A stretch of 64,000 bases of DNA from Luteitalea pratensis (lineage in GTDB: Bacteria > Acidobacteriota > Vicinamibacteria > Vicinamibacterales > Vicinamibacteraceae): positions 1,957,001 through 2,021,000 of the forward strand of contig NZ_CP015136.1 in the NCBI RefSeq assembly GCF_001618865.1, read 5' to 3'. Below are positions 43,696 to 53,162 of the stretch, piece after piece; position 1 is the stretch's first letter; every line of letters begins with the position of its first letter. Under the pieces are notes generated by a model. The model ran no database searches and was not told where the DNA came from. It saw nothing but the letters and a program-made list of their open reading frames with translations. The translations under genes were made by a program, and so were the position numbers.

Positions 43696-44535
43696 TCAGG
43701 TCAATCTGCCTGGGATCGGGAACCCCTCGATCAGGAGCCAATTATCGAGCTTGAGGAAGTCGCCCACAGCCGGCCAGCGATCAGGCACGCCTCGCGTCCA
43801 CTGCTTGTCGAGGCTGACGGCTTGTGGGGCGTGCCGAACGACGCCGAAGCGCATCCATGCCGAATCCGCGCCGGAGCGGCGGGGACGCGAGCGGCGAACC
43901 ATCCGGCATGTGCTTGCCCGGCTGCCATCCCGACGACGCGATGACGCCACTCACTTCGGCGACCGTCGACGGCTCGAGCGGAACCCCCAGGCCATCCATC
44001 GTCTTGTTCAACCATCCCATCATGGCGATGGACAGGACGATCCACTCTTCGTGTGCGGGGGAAAAGTGGACGCGCAGTTGCTTCCGCGCCTCTTCGCTCA
44101 GCGTGGCCGGCACGCTCGAGAGCGACCGGGCCACTTCCACGGCCGCACGGTCGGCCGGCGCCAGGCCCGCGCCGGTCAGTGTCGACGCCACCTGATCAAC
44201 CGTCGCGCCACGCCGCAGCGCGAACGTGCAGGCGTGCGCCGAACAGTAGGCGCATCCTGCGCTTCGGCTCGAGACGTACATGGCGAGGCCCACCGTCGAG
44301 CGCGGTGCCCCCAGGCCCCAGACAAGCAGCGGAGGTTGAGGAAGTTGGGCACCATGACGTTGTAGGTGCGGAACGCGGGTGGCCAGATCCCTGGGTACGA
44401 ATCGCAGTTCGGGATGACGCCCAGCAGCGCATCGACCAGGCCGAGAAGAGCGCCGTACCGCGCGCGCAGGGTCGTCAGCGGCACCGCATCCACTTCCAGG
44501 AGCGAGACCAGTACCGGTGGGCGCATGTCGATCAC
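43696..44535 (-). pseudogene. AhpD-like carboxymuconolactone decarboxylase gene broken by frameshifts
   Basis: From ATG 44535 the frame reads to YNVMVPNFLNLR; from about 44330 the homology moves to another frame (WGLGAPRSTVGLAMYVSS, then the CxxC motif SAGCAYCSAHACTF and LSIAMMGWLNKTMDGLG), and a further shift near 43860 leads into FGVVRHAPQAVSLDKQW and GVPDRWPAVGDFLKLDN. The pieces lie in order on one strand and form one CMD-type protein of about 280 residues. At least two indels make it non-functional unless sequence errors are involved. Confidence 0.75.
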
Positions 44536-44683
44536 GGCGAAAATCGTCCACGCTACGTGGACGATCTGTCAATCGGATCGGATCACGCCTCGCCGCCCAG
44601 GCAGGCACAGTGAGGGAAAGATCGAGCGTCGAGCGTTCAGAGATGCAGGCGGCAGCGATCGCCGCGGTTGGAGGAGAACGAAA

Positions 44684-45295
44684 ATGACCGACAGCATCAT
44701 TGCTCACGCACACCCTGGTCGCTCGACCAGCTCACGCGCACTTCGTCATGTCCGAACGGTCATGGCCGCCGCAACGGTAGCGGCGGTGTTGGCCACCGTT
44801 CCGCTGCCGACGCACGCAGACGGCGCAACCCAGTTCACGTATTCACCGATCGCCTGCCAGACGTTCGGCGGGGCCCGGTGGATCTACCCTTCGGGACAGA
44901 TCAGCAACAAGAGCACGACCGAACCGATGCGCGTGTTCTGTCCCCTCATTCACGAAGCCAAGTTCGAGCAGACCCAGAAGACGGAGGTGGCCGTGGTGCA
45001 GGCCAACCAGCATCACCGGGACGAAGGCAACCGGGTCATGCGGGTGAAGTGCCGCGTGTTCTTCAACCATCCCCATGCCAACAGTGACCCCAGGTGGGCA
45101 GAGAGCGGTTGGCACGGTCAGTCGGTGAACTCGAACGGCGTGGAAACGGCGACCATCGCGCTGCCGGGACACGAATATCTGGGAGGCAGCATCATGCTGG
45201 AGTGCCTGATTCCGCCGCGCGATCCGCAGGGCGTCAACCAGGCCCTGTTCAATGGCGAATCGCGCATCGGCACCTACAAGTCCGGAGTCGATTGA
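44684..45295 (+). CDS. Secreted hypothetical protein
   Basis: 203 residues from ATG 44684 with GGAGGAG about 9 bases upstream. A long signal sequence ends near VPLPTHADG. The mature region contains CQTFGGARWIYPSGQISN, several Cys (CP, KCRVFF, LECLIPP) and GHEYLGGSIMLECLIPP, giving a beta-sandwich appearance. I do not recognise the family. Stand-alone, upstream of the CehA-like gene. Confidence 0.6.
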   Translation: MTDSIIAHAHPGRSTSSRALRHVRTVMAAATVAAVLATVPLPTHADGATQFTYSPIACQTFGGARWIYPSGQISNKSTTEPMRVFCPLIHEAKFEQTQKTEVAVVQANQHHRDEGNRVMRVKCRVFFNHPHANSDPRWAESGWHGQSVNSNGVETATIALPGHEYLGGSIMLECLIPPRDPQGVNQALFNGESRIGTYKSGVD

Positions 45296-45513
45296 GCACG
45301 CCTCGCGAACGCACGAGTCTGGCGCCCGGGCCTTCAGACCGGGCGCCGACCTGCCAGGTGATCGGCTGCACATCCGCGCCGCTCGTCGTCGAGGCGGAAA
45401 GCGATGGGCCAATCAAGCTCGAAGTTCTCTGCCCATCGTCACAGCGAAGCGAATAGAATCCCCTCTGCTCTACTCCCAGTACCAGGCAACACCTCGGTGT
45501 GCAGGAGGAAACA

Positions 45514-47925
45514 ATGAGCGACACGAGCGGCTATCAGCGGCGTTCGGACAGACGCGTGTCCCGCCGCGTCTTCCTTCATTCGACGAGCATCGTCCCCGCG
45601 GCGCTCGCAGTCCCCGCCCTGATGCGCCCCCCCACTGATGTGACGACAGCGTGTGCCGGCCTCGCCATGGGGACAGTCGAGTCCTGCGAATCGCGCCTGC
45701 CGCTTGTCGCTGGCGTGCCGTTGCAGCCGTTCGTCTCACAAGTCACACGGATGATCGGCGCGACCGAGTACCTGGGCGCGCCACTTCCTCCGGAGCACCA
45801 GCACGAGCTCGAGGCGGCGTTGAAGATGACCGACGAGGCGTCGGCGGTGGCGTCGATCCAACGCGTGCTCGACTGCCATTGCCTCGTGGGAGTTCAGATC
45901 AACCCGGAAATGCGGGTGAAAGTCGCACCAGGGCCTGCCAGACCGGAGCTCGTCGAGCAGGGCTGGCGTCACTTCCTCGTGAAGGTCCACAACGAGGCAG
46001 GCACGACGGCCGTCCTGCGCGGGATCAGCAGCCAGGCGCGGCGGCTCGCCGGGGCGATGCCCGACGAAGTCCGGAATCTCTGGCTCGATCTCCAGATGTT
46101 CGAGAGCCAACCGCTCACGAGGACGCTCAGCGGGCTCGCACTCGAATACCGCATCGTGCAGTTGTACAGCCGGGATCCCGGTCAACGCGAGGCGACGTTG
46201 ACGTTCGACGTGGGGCAGGGGACACAAGACCTCGGATATCGCAACGAGGTGCCGGTGCTTTTCACGATCCGGCCTGCGGAAACGGTGGAGTGGCGAGTAC
46301 GCGACGAAACGGGCGCGCCGACGGTCGCGGCATTCGTCATTCGCGACGCACAAGGCCGCGTGTATCCGTCGCGCGCCAAGCGCCTGGCGCCCGATTTCGC
46401 GTTCCATCCGCAGGTGTACCGCGCTGATGGCGAACTCGTGAGACTCCCGGCCGGCAGGTACGACGTGGAGTTCTGGCGCGGTCCGGAATCGATGACCAAG
46501 ACGCAGCAGCTCACGGTCGCGGAGTCAGCTGGCAGCGCGAGCGGGCAGAGTGGTGGTGGTGGTGCGGCTCAGGGCGCGAGCTTTCAGATTGAGCGTTGGA
46601 TCGATCCGGCAAAGTTCGGCTGGTGGTCGGGTGACCATCACATTCACGCCGCAGGCTGCGCTCACTACATGAATCCGACCGAGGGCGTGCTCCCCGCGGA
46701 TATGGTGCGCCATACGCTCGGTGAGGACTTGAAGGTCGGGGCCACCCTCACCTGGGGGCCCGCTTTCGATACCCAGAAACGGTTCTTCACGGGCAGGGAC
46801 GACCTCGTCTCTCGTCCGCCCTATCTGCTGCACTACGACGTCGAGGTCTCTGGCTTTGGCTCGCATCAATCCGGTCATCTGGTGCTCCTGCGATTGAAGG
46901 AACAGATCCACCCGGGTGGCACTTCCTATGAACACTGGCCAACCCTCGGCCTCAATACGCTGCGGTGGGCCAAGCGCCAGGGCGCGGTCTGTGGCCCGGC
47001 GCATTCGGGCTGGGGCCTCGAGGTGAACTCCTCGGACCTGCCGAACTACGTCGTGCCGCCGTTCAACGGAATCGGCGCGAACGAATACATCGTGGACGTC
47101 ACGCACGAGGTGCCTGGCCCTGATGGCAAGCCTGTGCGCGCGGTCGATTTCATCTCCACCGTCGACACCCCTTACGTGTGGGAGCTGAACATCTGGTACC
47201 ACACGCTGAACGTGGGCTTCCGTACGCGTATCAGCGGCGAGACGGACTTCCCGTGTATCTATGGAGAAAAGGTGGGCCTCGGGCGTTCGTACGTGAAACT
47301 CGACGGGAAGCTCGACTATGCCGATTGGTGTGAAGGGCTTCACCGCGGGCGGAATTACGTCGGTGACGGCCGAAGTCACCTGCTCGACTTCACGGTCGAT
47401 ACGGTACGAATGGGCGAGAGTGAGAGCGAGCTCCGACTTTCTGATGCCGGTCCCGTGAAGGTGCACGTCCGGGCGGCTGCGTTGCTCAATGAGAAGCCCA
47501 GTCCCGAACGCGGGAAGCGCCGCTACCAGGAGCAGCCGTACTGGGATGTCGAGCGCGCCCGCATTGGTGAGACCCGCGAAGTCGCGGTGGAACTCGTCGT
47601 CAACGGGTATCCCGTCGCGAAACAGAGTCTTGTCGCCGATGGCGCGCTCCGCGATCTGACGTTCGACGCGACGATCGAGCGCAGCAGCTGGCTGGCGGTG
47701 CGGATCCTGCCGTCGTCGCACACGAACCCGATCTGGGTGCCCGTCGCGGGCAAGCCGGTGCGCGCGTCGCGCCGCAGCGCCGAATGGTGCCTCAAGGGCG
47801 TGGACCAGTGCTGGTCGCAAAAGGAGCGATTCATCAAGCGTGACGAGTTGGACCAGGCGAAGGCCGATTACGAGCACGCGCGCCGGACCTACCAGAGACT
47901 GATCAGCGAGTCGGAGGTCGAGTAA
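45514..47925 (+). CDS. Tat-exported CehA/McbA-type metallohydrolase family protein
   Basis: 803 residues from ATG 45514 (CAGGAGGAAA upstream). A twin-arginine signal (SRRVFLHSTSIVPAALAV) is followed by an alpha-helical N-terminal domain (TEYLGAPLPPEHQHELEAAL, VQINPEMRVKVAPGPA), beta-sandwich regions and, from about residue 368, GWWSGDHHIHAAGC, the first metal-ligand cluster of the PHP-like CehA/McbA fold, with CGPAHSGWGLEV and VDFISTVDTPYVWEL further on. CehA/McbA relatives hydrolyse carbamates and esters; the true substrate here is unknown. A truncated paralog of its N-terminus is at 61235. Confidence 0.82.
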   Translation: MSDTSGYQRRSDRRVSRRVFLHSTSIVPAALAVPALMRPPTDVTTACAGLAMGTVESCESRLPLVAGVPLQPFVSQVTRMIGATEYLGAPLPPEHQHELEAALKMTDEASAVASIQRVLDCHCLVGVQINPEMRVKVAPGPARPELVEQGWRHFLVKVHNEAGTTAVLRGISSQARRLAGAMPDEVRNLWLDLQMFESQPLTRTLSGLALEYRIVQLYSRDPGQREATLTFDVGQGTQDLGYRNEVPVLFTIRPAETVEWRVRDETGAPTVAAFVIRDAQGRVYPSRAKRLAPDFAFHPQVYRADGELVRLPAGRYDVEFWRGPESMTKTQQLTVAESAGSASGQSGGGGAAQGASFQIERWIDPAKFGWWSGDHHIHAAGCAHYMNPTEGVLPADMVRHTLGEDLKVGATLTWGPAFDTQKRFFTGRDDLVSRPPYLLHYDVEVSGFGSHQSGHLVLLRLKEQIHPGGTSYEHWPTLGLNTLRWAKRQGAVCGPAHSGWGLEVNSSDLPNYVVPPFNGIGANEYIVDVTHEVPGPDGKPVRAVDFISTVDTPYVWELNIWYHTLNVGFRTRISGETDFPCIYGEKVGLGRSYVKLDGKLDYADWCEGLHRGRNYVGDGRSHLLDFTVDTVRMGESESELRLSDAGPVKVHVRAAALLNEKPSPERGKRRYQEQPYWDVERARIGETREVAVELVVNGYPVAKQSLVADGALRDLTFDATIERSSWLAVRILPSSHTNPIWVPVAGKPVRASRRSAEWCLKGVDQCWSQKERFIKRDELDQAKADYEHARRTYQRLISESEVE

Positions 47926-48127
47926 TGCTCCCAGCGTTCACCCTTGCGTGAACGTCAAGGCAGGCCTCGGTGCCCCGACCGCGACTGCAGCCGGGGTAGT
48001 TCTGTTCTGTAAGGTTCGCTTCACGCGCAATTGGCGAGGCATAATCGGCCCGTCACTGGCGTCAGCGATGGCCGTTGCGGCGGCAGGCCATCGCAGTTCC
48101 CATCACGCGTGCTTCAGGAGGTCGGAC

Positions 48128-48667
48128 ATGGCTGCGGACGCGGCTGACATCAGGACCGGGCTGAAGGATCTGGCCAGTAGCCATTCCAAGTACAAGGGCA
48201 AGAAGACCCAGTTGGCAACCAAACTCTTCGAAGAGTTGGTGTCCGACCTGAATGTCTGGCTGGAAACGAAGGACAGGCCCACGGTCGACTCGGCCGAAGA
48301 CAAGAAGCTGGTTGCCCGGGTGATTGCGCACGATGTGTCCCTGGCGACGAGTTACATCGCGGCGCAAAACGGCGACATCGGTCCCTATCAGCGGGCTGCG
48401 CTCTCCTCCCTGGTTACCGCCACAGTGACACGACCTACCCACACGAATCTCATGGAGAGCTTTTCGTACAAGGAGTGGCCTGACGTACGGGCCGAGGTCG
48501 CGCGCGTGCTGGGGATCAAGGACAAGGGACACTCGACGCACGGCTCGAACTTCAAGGGAGACCAGACGCTCCGTCAGGTGATCAAGAACCTCGTGGAGAC
48601 GGTCAAGGGCGACGCGGAGATCTTGCGGATCCAGAATCTCCTGCGGCAACACTACCCGGGCTACTGA
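48128..48667 (+). CDS. Hypothetical cytoplasmic helical protein
   Basis: 179 residues from ATG 48128 with AGGAGGTC upstream. Almost entirely helical and lysine-rich (YKGKKTQLATKLFEELVSDL, IKDKGHSTHGSNFKGD). No signal peptide, membrane segment or known motif is visible. The lower GC than its neighbours suggests it may have been acquired; its function cannot be told. Confidence 0.6.
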   Translation: MAADAADIRTGLKDLASSHSKYKGKKTQLATKLFEELVSDLNVWLETKDRPTVDSAEDKKLVARVIAHDVSLATSYIAAQNGDIGPYQRAALSSLVTATVTRPTHTNLMESFSYKEWPDVRAEVARVLGIKDKGHSTHGSNFKGDQTLRQVIKNLVETVKGDAEILRIQNLLRQHYPGY

Positions 48668-49027
48668 GCCACTGCATCGGATGTCGTGTCGGCAATGGCG
48701 AGGGCCGCCAGACGAGCGGCACACACCGGGCCGCCCGACGTCCAGTACAGCGCCAGTCATCTCCTCATCGAACTGGAGTCCTTCTCTAGCGCCGGCAGCG
48801 TCCCCGGTGCGCCACGAGAGCGTCAATACACAGCCTTGTGTATGGCGCAGCGTTGCGCCAGCCCGTGGGCCATCCTGCTGCCCGGCACGCAGTAGCCGAC
48901 ATCCGAACGCCGCGAGCGTTCGTAGATCGATCTTCGAGGTTCCGGTCGATCGCGTGGAACGTGCGCCAGCCAGGCTCCATACATCCGGTAGACGACGCCA
49001 GCCGTAGGGAAGTGAGGAGGCTGCGTC
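48668..49027. other. Gene-free stretch upstream of the TPR-DUF4331-HupE operon
   Basis: 360 bases with only short shadow frames. It should hold the promoter of the following three-gene operon, but no clear -10/-35 pair or conserved box stands out. The start codon at 49028 is preceded by GAGGAGG. Confidence 0.4.
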
Positions 49028-50332
49028 ATGAAGCACTGGATGTTCGTTCTCGCTGGTCTGGTGTTCGCGGCTACGGCTGCGTCGGGGTGCCAACGCCGGG
49101 CCACGTCGGCACACGCTGTGGCGGCAATCACCACTGACGCCTGCGCCGCGGCGCTCGCTCCAGGATCCGGGCGATCGGATCGTGATCGAGCCATCACGCA
49201 GGCGCAGCAGCAGGCGGGCGCACGGGGCGCCACACGCGATGCGTTCGAGCGGCTCGGGTACCTCTACGTGGCACGAGCGCGGGTCGCCAACGATCCGGGC
49301 GACTACACGCTGGCAGACTTGGCGGCCGGCTGTCTCGAGTCCAGGTATCCCGGCGATGCCGGCGCGCTGTTGCTGAAGGGACACGTCCTCCATCAGCTCC
49401 ATCGATTCAGCGAGGCAGAACGGATCGCCCGCACCCTCGTGGCCAGGCGCACTGTCGTCCTCGACTACGGGTTGCTTGGCGACACGCTGATGGAGCAGGG
49501 ACGACTCGCGGAAGCGGCAGAGGCGTACCAGCGCATGCTGGATCTCAAACCCTTCTATCAGTCGTATACACGCGCGGCGCATCTCCGCTGGCTCAGGGGC
49601 GACCTCGAGGGAGCGATTGAAAGCATCCGCCTGGCAATCGCGTCGGCCAGCCCACGCGACCCGGAGTCGGCCGCGTGGGCCTGGACACGACTTGCCGTGT
49701 ACGAGCTGCAGGCAGCGCGCTTCACCGCCGCCCGGGCCGCCGCCGACAGCGCGCTGCGCTACCAACCGGACTACGCAGCCGCCCATCTCGCTCGCGGACG
49801 CGTCCTGCTGGCCATCGGCCGCCACGCCGACGCGATCCCGATCCTTCGCGAGGCGACTCGCCTGAATCCTGTTCCCGAGTACCAGTGGCTCCTGGCCGAC
49901 GCCCTCCGTCTCGAAGGACGTGGCAGCGAAGCGGAGGAAGTCGAACAGGAACTGATGACGCGCGGAGCCATCGCCGATCCGCGCACGCACGCCCTGTACC
50001 TGGCGACGCGGCGGATCTCCGTTCCCAGGGCCCTGGCCCTCACCCAGGAGGAGCTGCAGGCGCGCGCCGATGTCTTCACGCTCGACGCGCGCGCATGGGC
50101 CCTCGCCGCGAGTGGCCGCGTCGCCGAGGCTCACCAGATCATCTCGAGGGCCCTTGCAGAAGGCACACAGGACGCCCGGCTGTTCCTGCACGCCGGCGTG
50201 ATCAGTGCGGCCGCCGGACGCGACCGCGAAGCCAGGCAGTGGCTTGGCCGGGCTGAACAGCTCCGACCGATGCTCCTGCCCTCGGAAGCCAGCGAACTCA
50301 CCCGTCGCTTGATGAACAACCCGAAGACGTAG
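49028..50332 (+). CDS. Tetratricopeptide-repeat lipoprotein
   Basis: 434 residues from ATG 49028. The signal peptide ends in a lipobox-like AASGCQ, so it is probably a lipoprotein. Repeated helical pairs (AEAAEAYQRMLDLKPFYQSY, AAHLARGRVLLAIGRHADAI, REATRLNPVPEYQWLLADAL) are TPRs covering most of the mature protein. It is the first gene of an operon with a DUF4331 protein (12 bases downstream) and a HupE-like membrane protein, a combination I have seen associated before; TPR units probably assemble that complex. Confidence 0.85.
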   Translation: MKHWMFVLAGLVFAATAASGCQRRATSAHAVAAITTDACAAALAPGSGRSDRDRAITQAQQQAGARGATRDAFERLGYLYVARARVANDPGDYTLADLAAGCLESRYPGDAGALLLKGHVLHQLHRFSEAERIARTLVARRTVVLDYGLLGDTLMEQGRLAEAAEAYQRMLDLKPFYQSYTRAAHLRWLRGDLEGAIESIRLAIASASPRDPESAAWAWTRLAVYELQAARFTAARAAADSALRYQPDYAAAHLARGRVLLAIGRHADAIPILREATRLNPVPEYQWLLADALRLEGRGSEAEEVEQELMTRGAIADPRTHALYLATRRISVPRALALTQEELQARADVFTLDARAWALAASGRVAEAHQIISRALAEGTQDARLFLHAGVISAAAGRDREARQWLGRAEQLRPMLLPSEASELTRRLMNNPKT

Positions 50333-50344
50333 GAGGCAACCGAA

Positions 50345-51808
50345 ATGACGACACTGCTCCAGAAGGCATTGCTGCTCACGACCGCGACAGGCGTGCTCGT
50401 GCTCACGCCCGCGACGGCCCGCGCGTCCAGCCACATGGATGCGCCGCTCATCACCCTGGATGACGCCGCCAACACCACCGACGTGTACGCGTTCGTACAG
50501 ACCGAGAACGGCCGCAAGTCGCTGGTGACGGCGCTCGGCGTCTACCCGTTCGAGGAGCCCGGCATCGGGCCCAACAAGTTCAACTTCGACGACAACGTGC
50601 TCTACGCGATTCACGTGGCGGCCGGGCAGGATGTGGCCGCGGGCCGGCCGACGTACTCGTACGAGTTCACGTTCAGGACGAAGTTCAAGAACGCGAAGAC
50701 CATCCTGCAGTCGTACCTGGGCGTCATCACCGATGTGGACGACGCGTCGCAGAACCTGACGCAGTTCTACACGGTCACGAGAGTCGATCATCGGACGGGA
50801 CGGCGCGTGCGTCTCGGCGAGGGCGTCGTGCCTCCCAACAATCAGGGCAACGCCACGCCGTTCTACAACCAGGACGATGATGGCGAGAACCACGCGAAGG
50901 ACGGTGTCGCCAGCTTCGACGAGCTCGACCGGTACACGAAACAGTCAATCACCGTCATGGACGACGGCCACGTCGCCTTTGCCGGGCAGCGCGACGACGG
51001 GTTCTATGGCGACATCCAGGCGGTCTTCGACCTGCTGAAGCTGCGCAACCCTGGCAAGGACGCGCAGAGCGGATTCAACCTGCACCTGATGGCGCTGGCG
51101 ATTCCCGTCGACGAGATCGGCGGAGATCGGCAGGTTGCGGGTGTCTGGGCCACGACCAGTCGTCGTCGCTTCACCATCTTGGCCGACGGCGTCCACAAAT
51201 CGGAACGCTTCGGCGATTGGGTGCAGGTCGCGCGCCAGGGCAACCCGCTGTTCAACGAGGGCCTCGTGGCCATCGAGGACAAGGACTTGTACAGCCGGAC
51301 GAGCCCCTCGACCGACAAGGTCCTGTTCCAGAAGTACGCCCAGAACCCCGAGCTCGCGAAGCTGCTCAACCTCCTCGTCCTCGAGCCCGACATCGCAGGT
51401 ATCGAGACCGGCCGCACCGACATCGCCGGGATCTTCATTCCCGATGTGATCAAGGTCGATCTCTCGACCGACGCGGCGCGGCTCGCCGGCGGCGGTCCCG
51501 CACACCCGACCAATCCCGATGATTCGGGCTTTTCACGCCTCAGCATCTTCGGTGGCGATGTGCTGGTCAGCAAGGTCCAGCCAGGGTTCGGCAAGGGCGT
51601 GGTGCCCGGTGGATGGCCGAATGGCCGCAGGTTCGGCGACGACGTCGTCGACATCGCGGTGACTGCCCTGATCAGCGACCTGCGACCGAGCACGCCGATC
51701 ATCCGCGGACCGGCCGGGGACAACGTCGATGGCAACGACATGGCGTTCAACAAGGTGTTCCCGTACGAGTCGACCCCGCAGAATGGCCGCCGGCACATGC
51801 ATCCCTGA
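50345..51808 (+). CDS. DUF4331 family secreted protein
   Basis: 487 residues from ATG 50345 with AGGAGGCAACC upstream. After a signal peptide (to ARASS) comes SSHMDAPLITLDDAANTTDV, the diagnostic start of DUF4331, then FRTKFKNAKTILQSY and, near the end, VSKVQPGFGKGVVPGGWPNG. Family members are exported, beta-rich and of unknown function. Middle gene of the TPR-DUF4331-HupE operon. Confidence 0.92.
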   Translation: MTTLLQKALLLTTATGVLVLTPATARASSHMDAPLITLDDAANTTDVYAFVQTENGRKSLVTALGVYPFEEPGIGPNKFNFDDNVLYAIHVAAGQDVAAGRPTYSYEFTFRTKFKNAKTILQSYLGVITDVDDASQNLTQFYTVTRVDHRTGRRVRLGEGVVPPNNQGNATPFYNQDDDGENHAKDGVASFDELDRYTKQSITVMDDGHVAFAGQRDDGFYGDIQAVFDLLKLRNPGKDAQSGFNLHLMALAIPVDEIGGDRQVAGVWATTSRRRFTILADGVHKSERFGDWVQVARQGNPLFNEGLVAIEDKDLYSRTSPSTDKVLFQKYAQNPELAKLLNLLVLEPDIAGIETGRTDIAGIFIPDVIKVDLSTDAARLAGGGPAHPTNPDDSGFSRLSIFGGDVLVSKVQPGFGKGVVPGGWPNGRRFGDDVVDIAVTALISDLRPSTPIIRGPAGDNVDGNDMAFNKVFPYESTPQNGRRHMHP

Positions 51809-51809
51809 C

Positions 51810-52865
51810 ATGATCGTCATGCCCATCCCGTCGTGGAAGGCCGCCGCGCTCGTCGCGGCGGCTTTCGCTTTCGGATTCCCGGCTGGCGCCGGGGCACACG
51901 ATCCGGGCCTCAGCTCGCTTCACGTGCGGATAGCGCCAGGCCGTATCGTTGCGGCGCTGTCGCTGGCTGCCGTCGACGCCGGCCGCGCTCCCGGTGGATC
52001 CGGTGTGAATCTCGAGACGTTCGCGCTCGATTCCGTCGAAGTGAGTATCGACGGCGTTCGTCTCCCTGGCGTTGTCGAGAGCCAGGTCACCGACGGTCAG
52101 TCCGGGACGAACATCACGCTTGTGTTCGAGCGAGCGAAGGGATCGCGATTGACGGTTTACTCCGCGGTCCCGCTACGTCTTGCACGCGGCCACCGGCAGC
52201 TGCTGACCGTCCAGGGAAGCAGCGGGGAAGTGCTGACCGAACGCATGCTCGACGCACAGATGAACGCCGTCGATGCCGATCTTGGCGGCGAGCAGTCGGC
52301 CACCGGCACGGCAGGGCAGTTCCTCGAGCTTGGTGTGCGCCATATCCTGGGTGGCTACGATCACCTGCTGTTCCTCGCGGCGTTGCTGATGGGTGTCCAA
52401 CGCCTGCGCAGCATCGTCCAGACCGTGACCGCCTTTACCCTGGCGCATTCGTTGACCCTTGCGGCCGCGGCGCTCGGCGTCGTCCAGGTGCCGGCCGCGG
52501 TCGCGGAGCCGGTCATCGCCGCGTCGATCGTCTATGTCGGCATCGAGAACCTGGTGCGGGCACGGATCGACTCGCGCTGGAAGCTCACGTTCGCCTTCGG
52601 CCTCGTGCACGGGTTCGGGTTCGCCGCGGCGCTGCGTGAGCTCGGCATTGGCACGACTGGCAGCGAGATCGTGGCGCGGCTGGCGTGGTTCAACGCCGGT
52701 GTCGAGATCGGGCAACTCGGCGTGGCCATGCTGTGGTGGCCGCTGATCTGGCAGTTGAACGCGCGGCCCGCGCTGCGTACACGTCTCGCACCGCTGTGCT
52801 CGCTGCTCGTGATCGGCGCGGGTTCGTACTGGATTGTCGAAAGAACGTTCCTGGCTGCACACTGA
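51810..52865 (+). CDS. HupE/UreJ-like membrane protein with extracytoplasmic N-domain
   Basis: 351 residues from ATG 51810, one base after the DUF4331 stop. A signal peptide ends at GAGAHD; the exported part (about 30-185) is beta-rich. GVRHILGGYDHLLFLAALL begins the HupE/UreJ-type helical domain with its conserved His-Asp-His, followed by AFTLAHSLTLAAAALG, VYVGIENLVRARI and LVHGFGFAAALRELG. HupE/UreJ proteins are proposed metal (Ni/Co) transporters, but this longer form is found with DUF4331 genes and its substrate is unknown. Confidence 0.88.
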   Translation: MIVMPIPSWKAAALVAAAFAFGFPAGAGAHDPGLSSLHVRIAPGRIVAALSLAAVDAGRAPGGSGVNLETFALDSVEVSIDGVRLPGVVESQVTDGQSGTNITLVFERAKGSRLTVYSAVPLRLARGHRQLLTVQGSSGEVLTERMLDAQMNAVDADLGGEQSATGTAGQFLELGVRHILGGYDHLLFLAALLMGVQRLRSIVQTVTAFTLAHSLTLAAAALGVVQVPAAVAEPVIAASIVYVGIENLVRARIDSRWKLTFAFGLVHGFGFAAALRELGIGTTGSEIVARLAWFNAGVEIGQLGVAMLWWPLIWQLNARPALRTRLAPLCSLLVIGAGSYWIVERTFLAAH

Positions 52866-52869
52866 TTCG

Positions 52870-53109
52870 GTGGCTACCACCTCACCTCAGCGGTGTCCGA
52901 AGTGCACGGGCAGCATGGAACAGGGCTTCGTGCTCGACCAGACCTATGGCGCGCGGGCGGTCAGCCAGTGGGCCGCTGGCGCCCCCGTGAAGTCCTTCTG
53001 GGCAGGCACCAGGATGCCAGAGGAGCATTTCATCCCCATCGGCAGCTACCGCTGTGCATCGTGCGGTTACCTGGAGTTGTATGCGCGATCGGAGTTTGCG
53101 GCGAAGTAA
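52870..53109 (+). CDS. Small zinc-ribbon protein (PF20097-like)
   Basis: 79 residues from GTG 52870, 4 bases after the HupE-like stop. Two CxxC pairs (RCPKCTGSMEQGF at the start and YRCASCGYLELYA at the end) frame a conserved middle, SFWAGTRMPEEHFIPIGSY, characteristic of a widespread small zinc-ribbon family. Function unknown. Could be the last gene of the TPR-DUF4331-HupE operon. Confidence 0.78.
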   Translation: MATTSPQRCPKCTGSMEQGFVLDQTYGARAVSQWAAGAPVKSFWAGTRMPEEHFIPIGSYRCASCGYLELYARSEFAAK

Positions 53110-53162
53110 AAGGCGCCTGATCGGCGCCAGCGTCGAGTAGCACGACCATACGGAGGTGACCA

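Noticed and set aside
48062-50893. Very long open frame (943 codons) on the minus strand
   Set aside because: It is the GC-driven antisense shadow of the TPR and DUF4331 genes; no domain similarity, Arg/Leu-rich composition.
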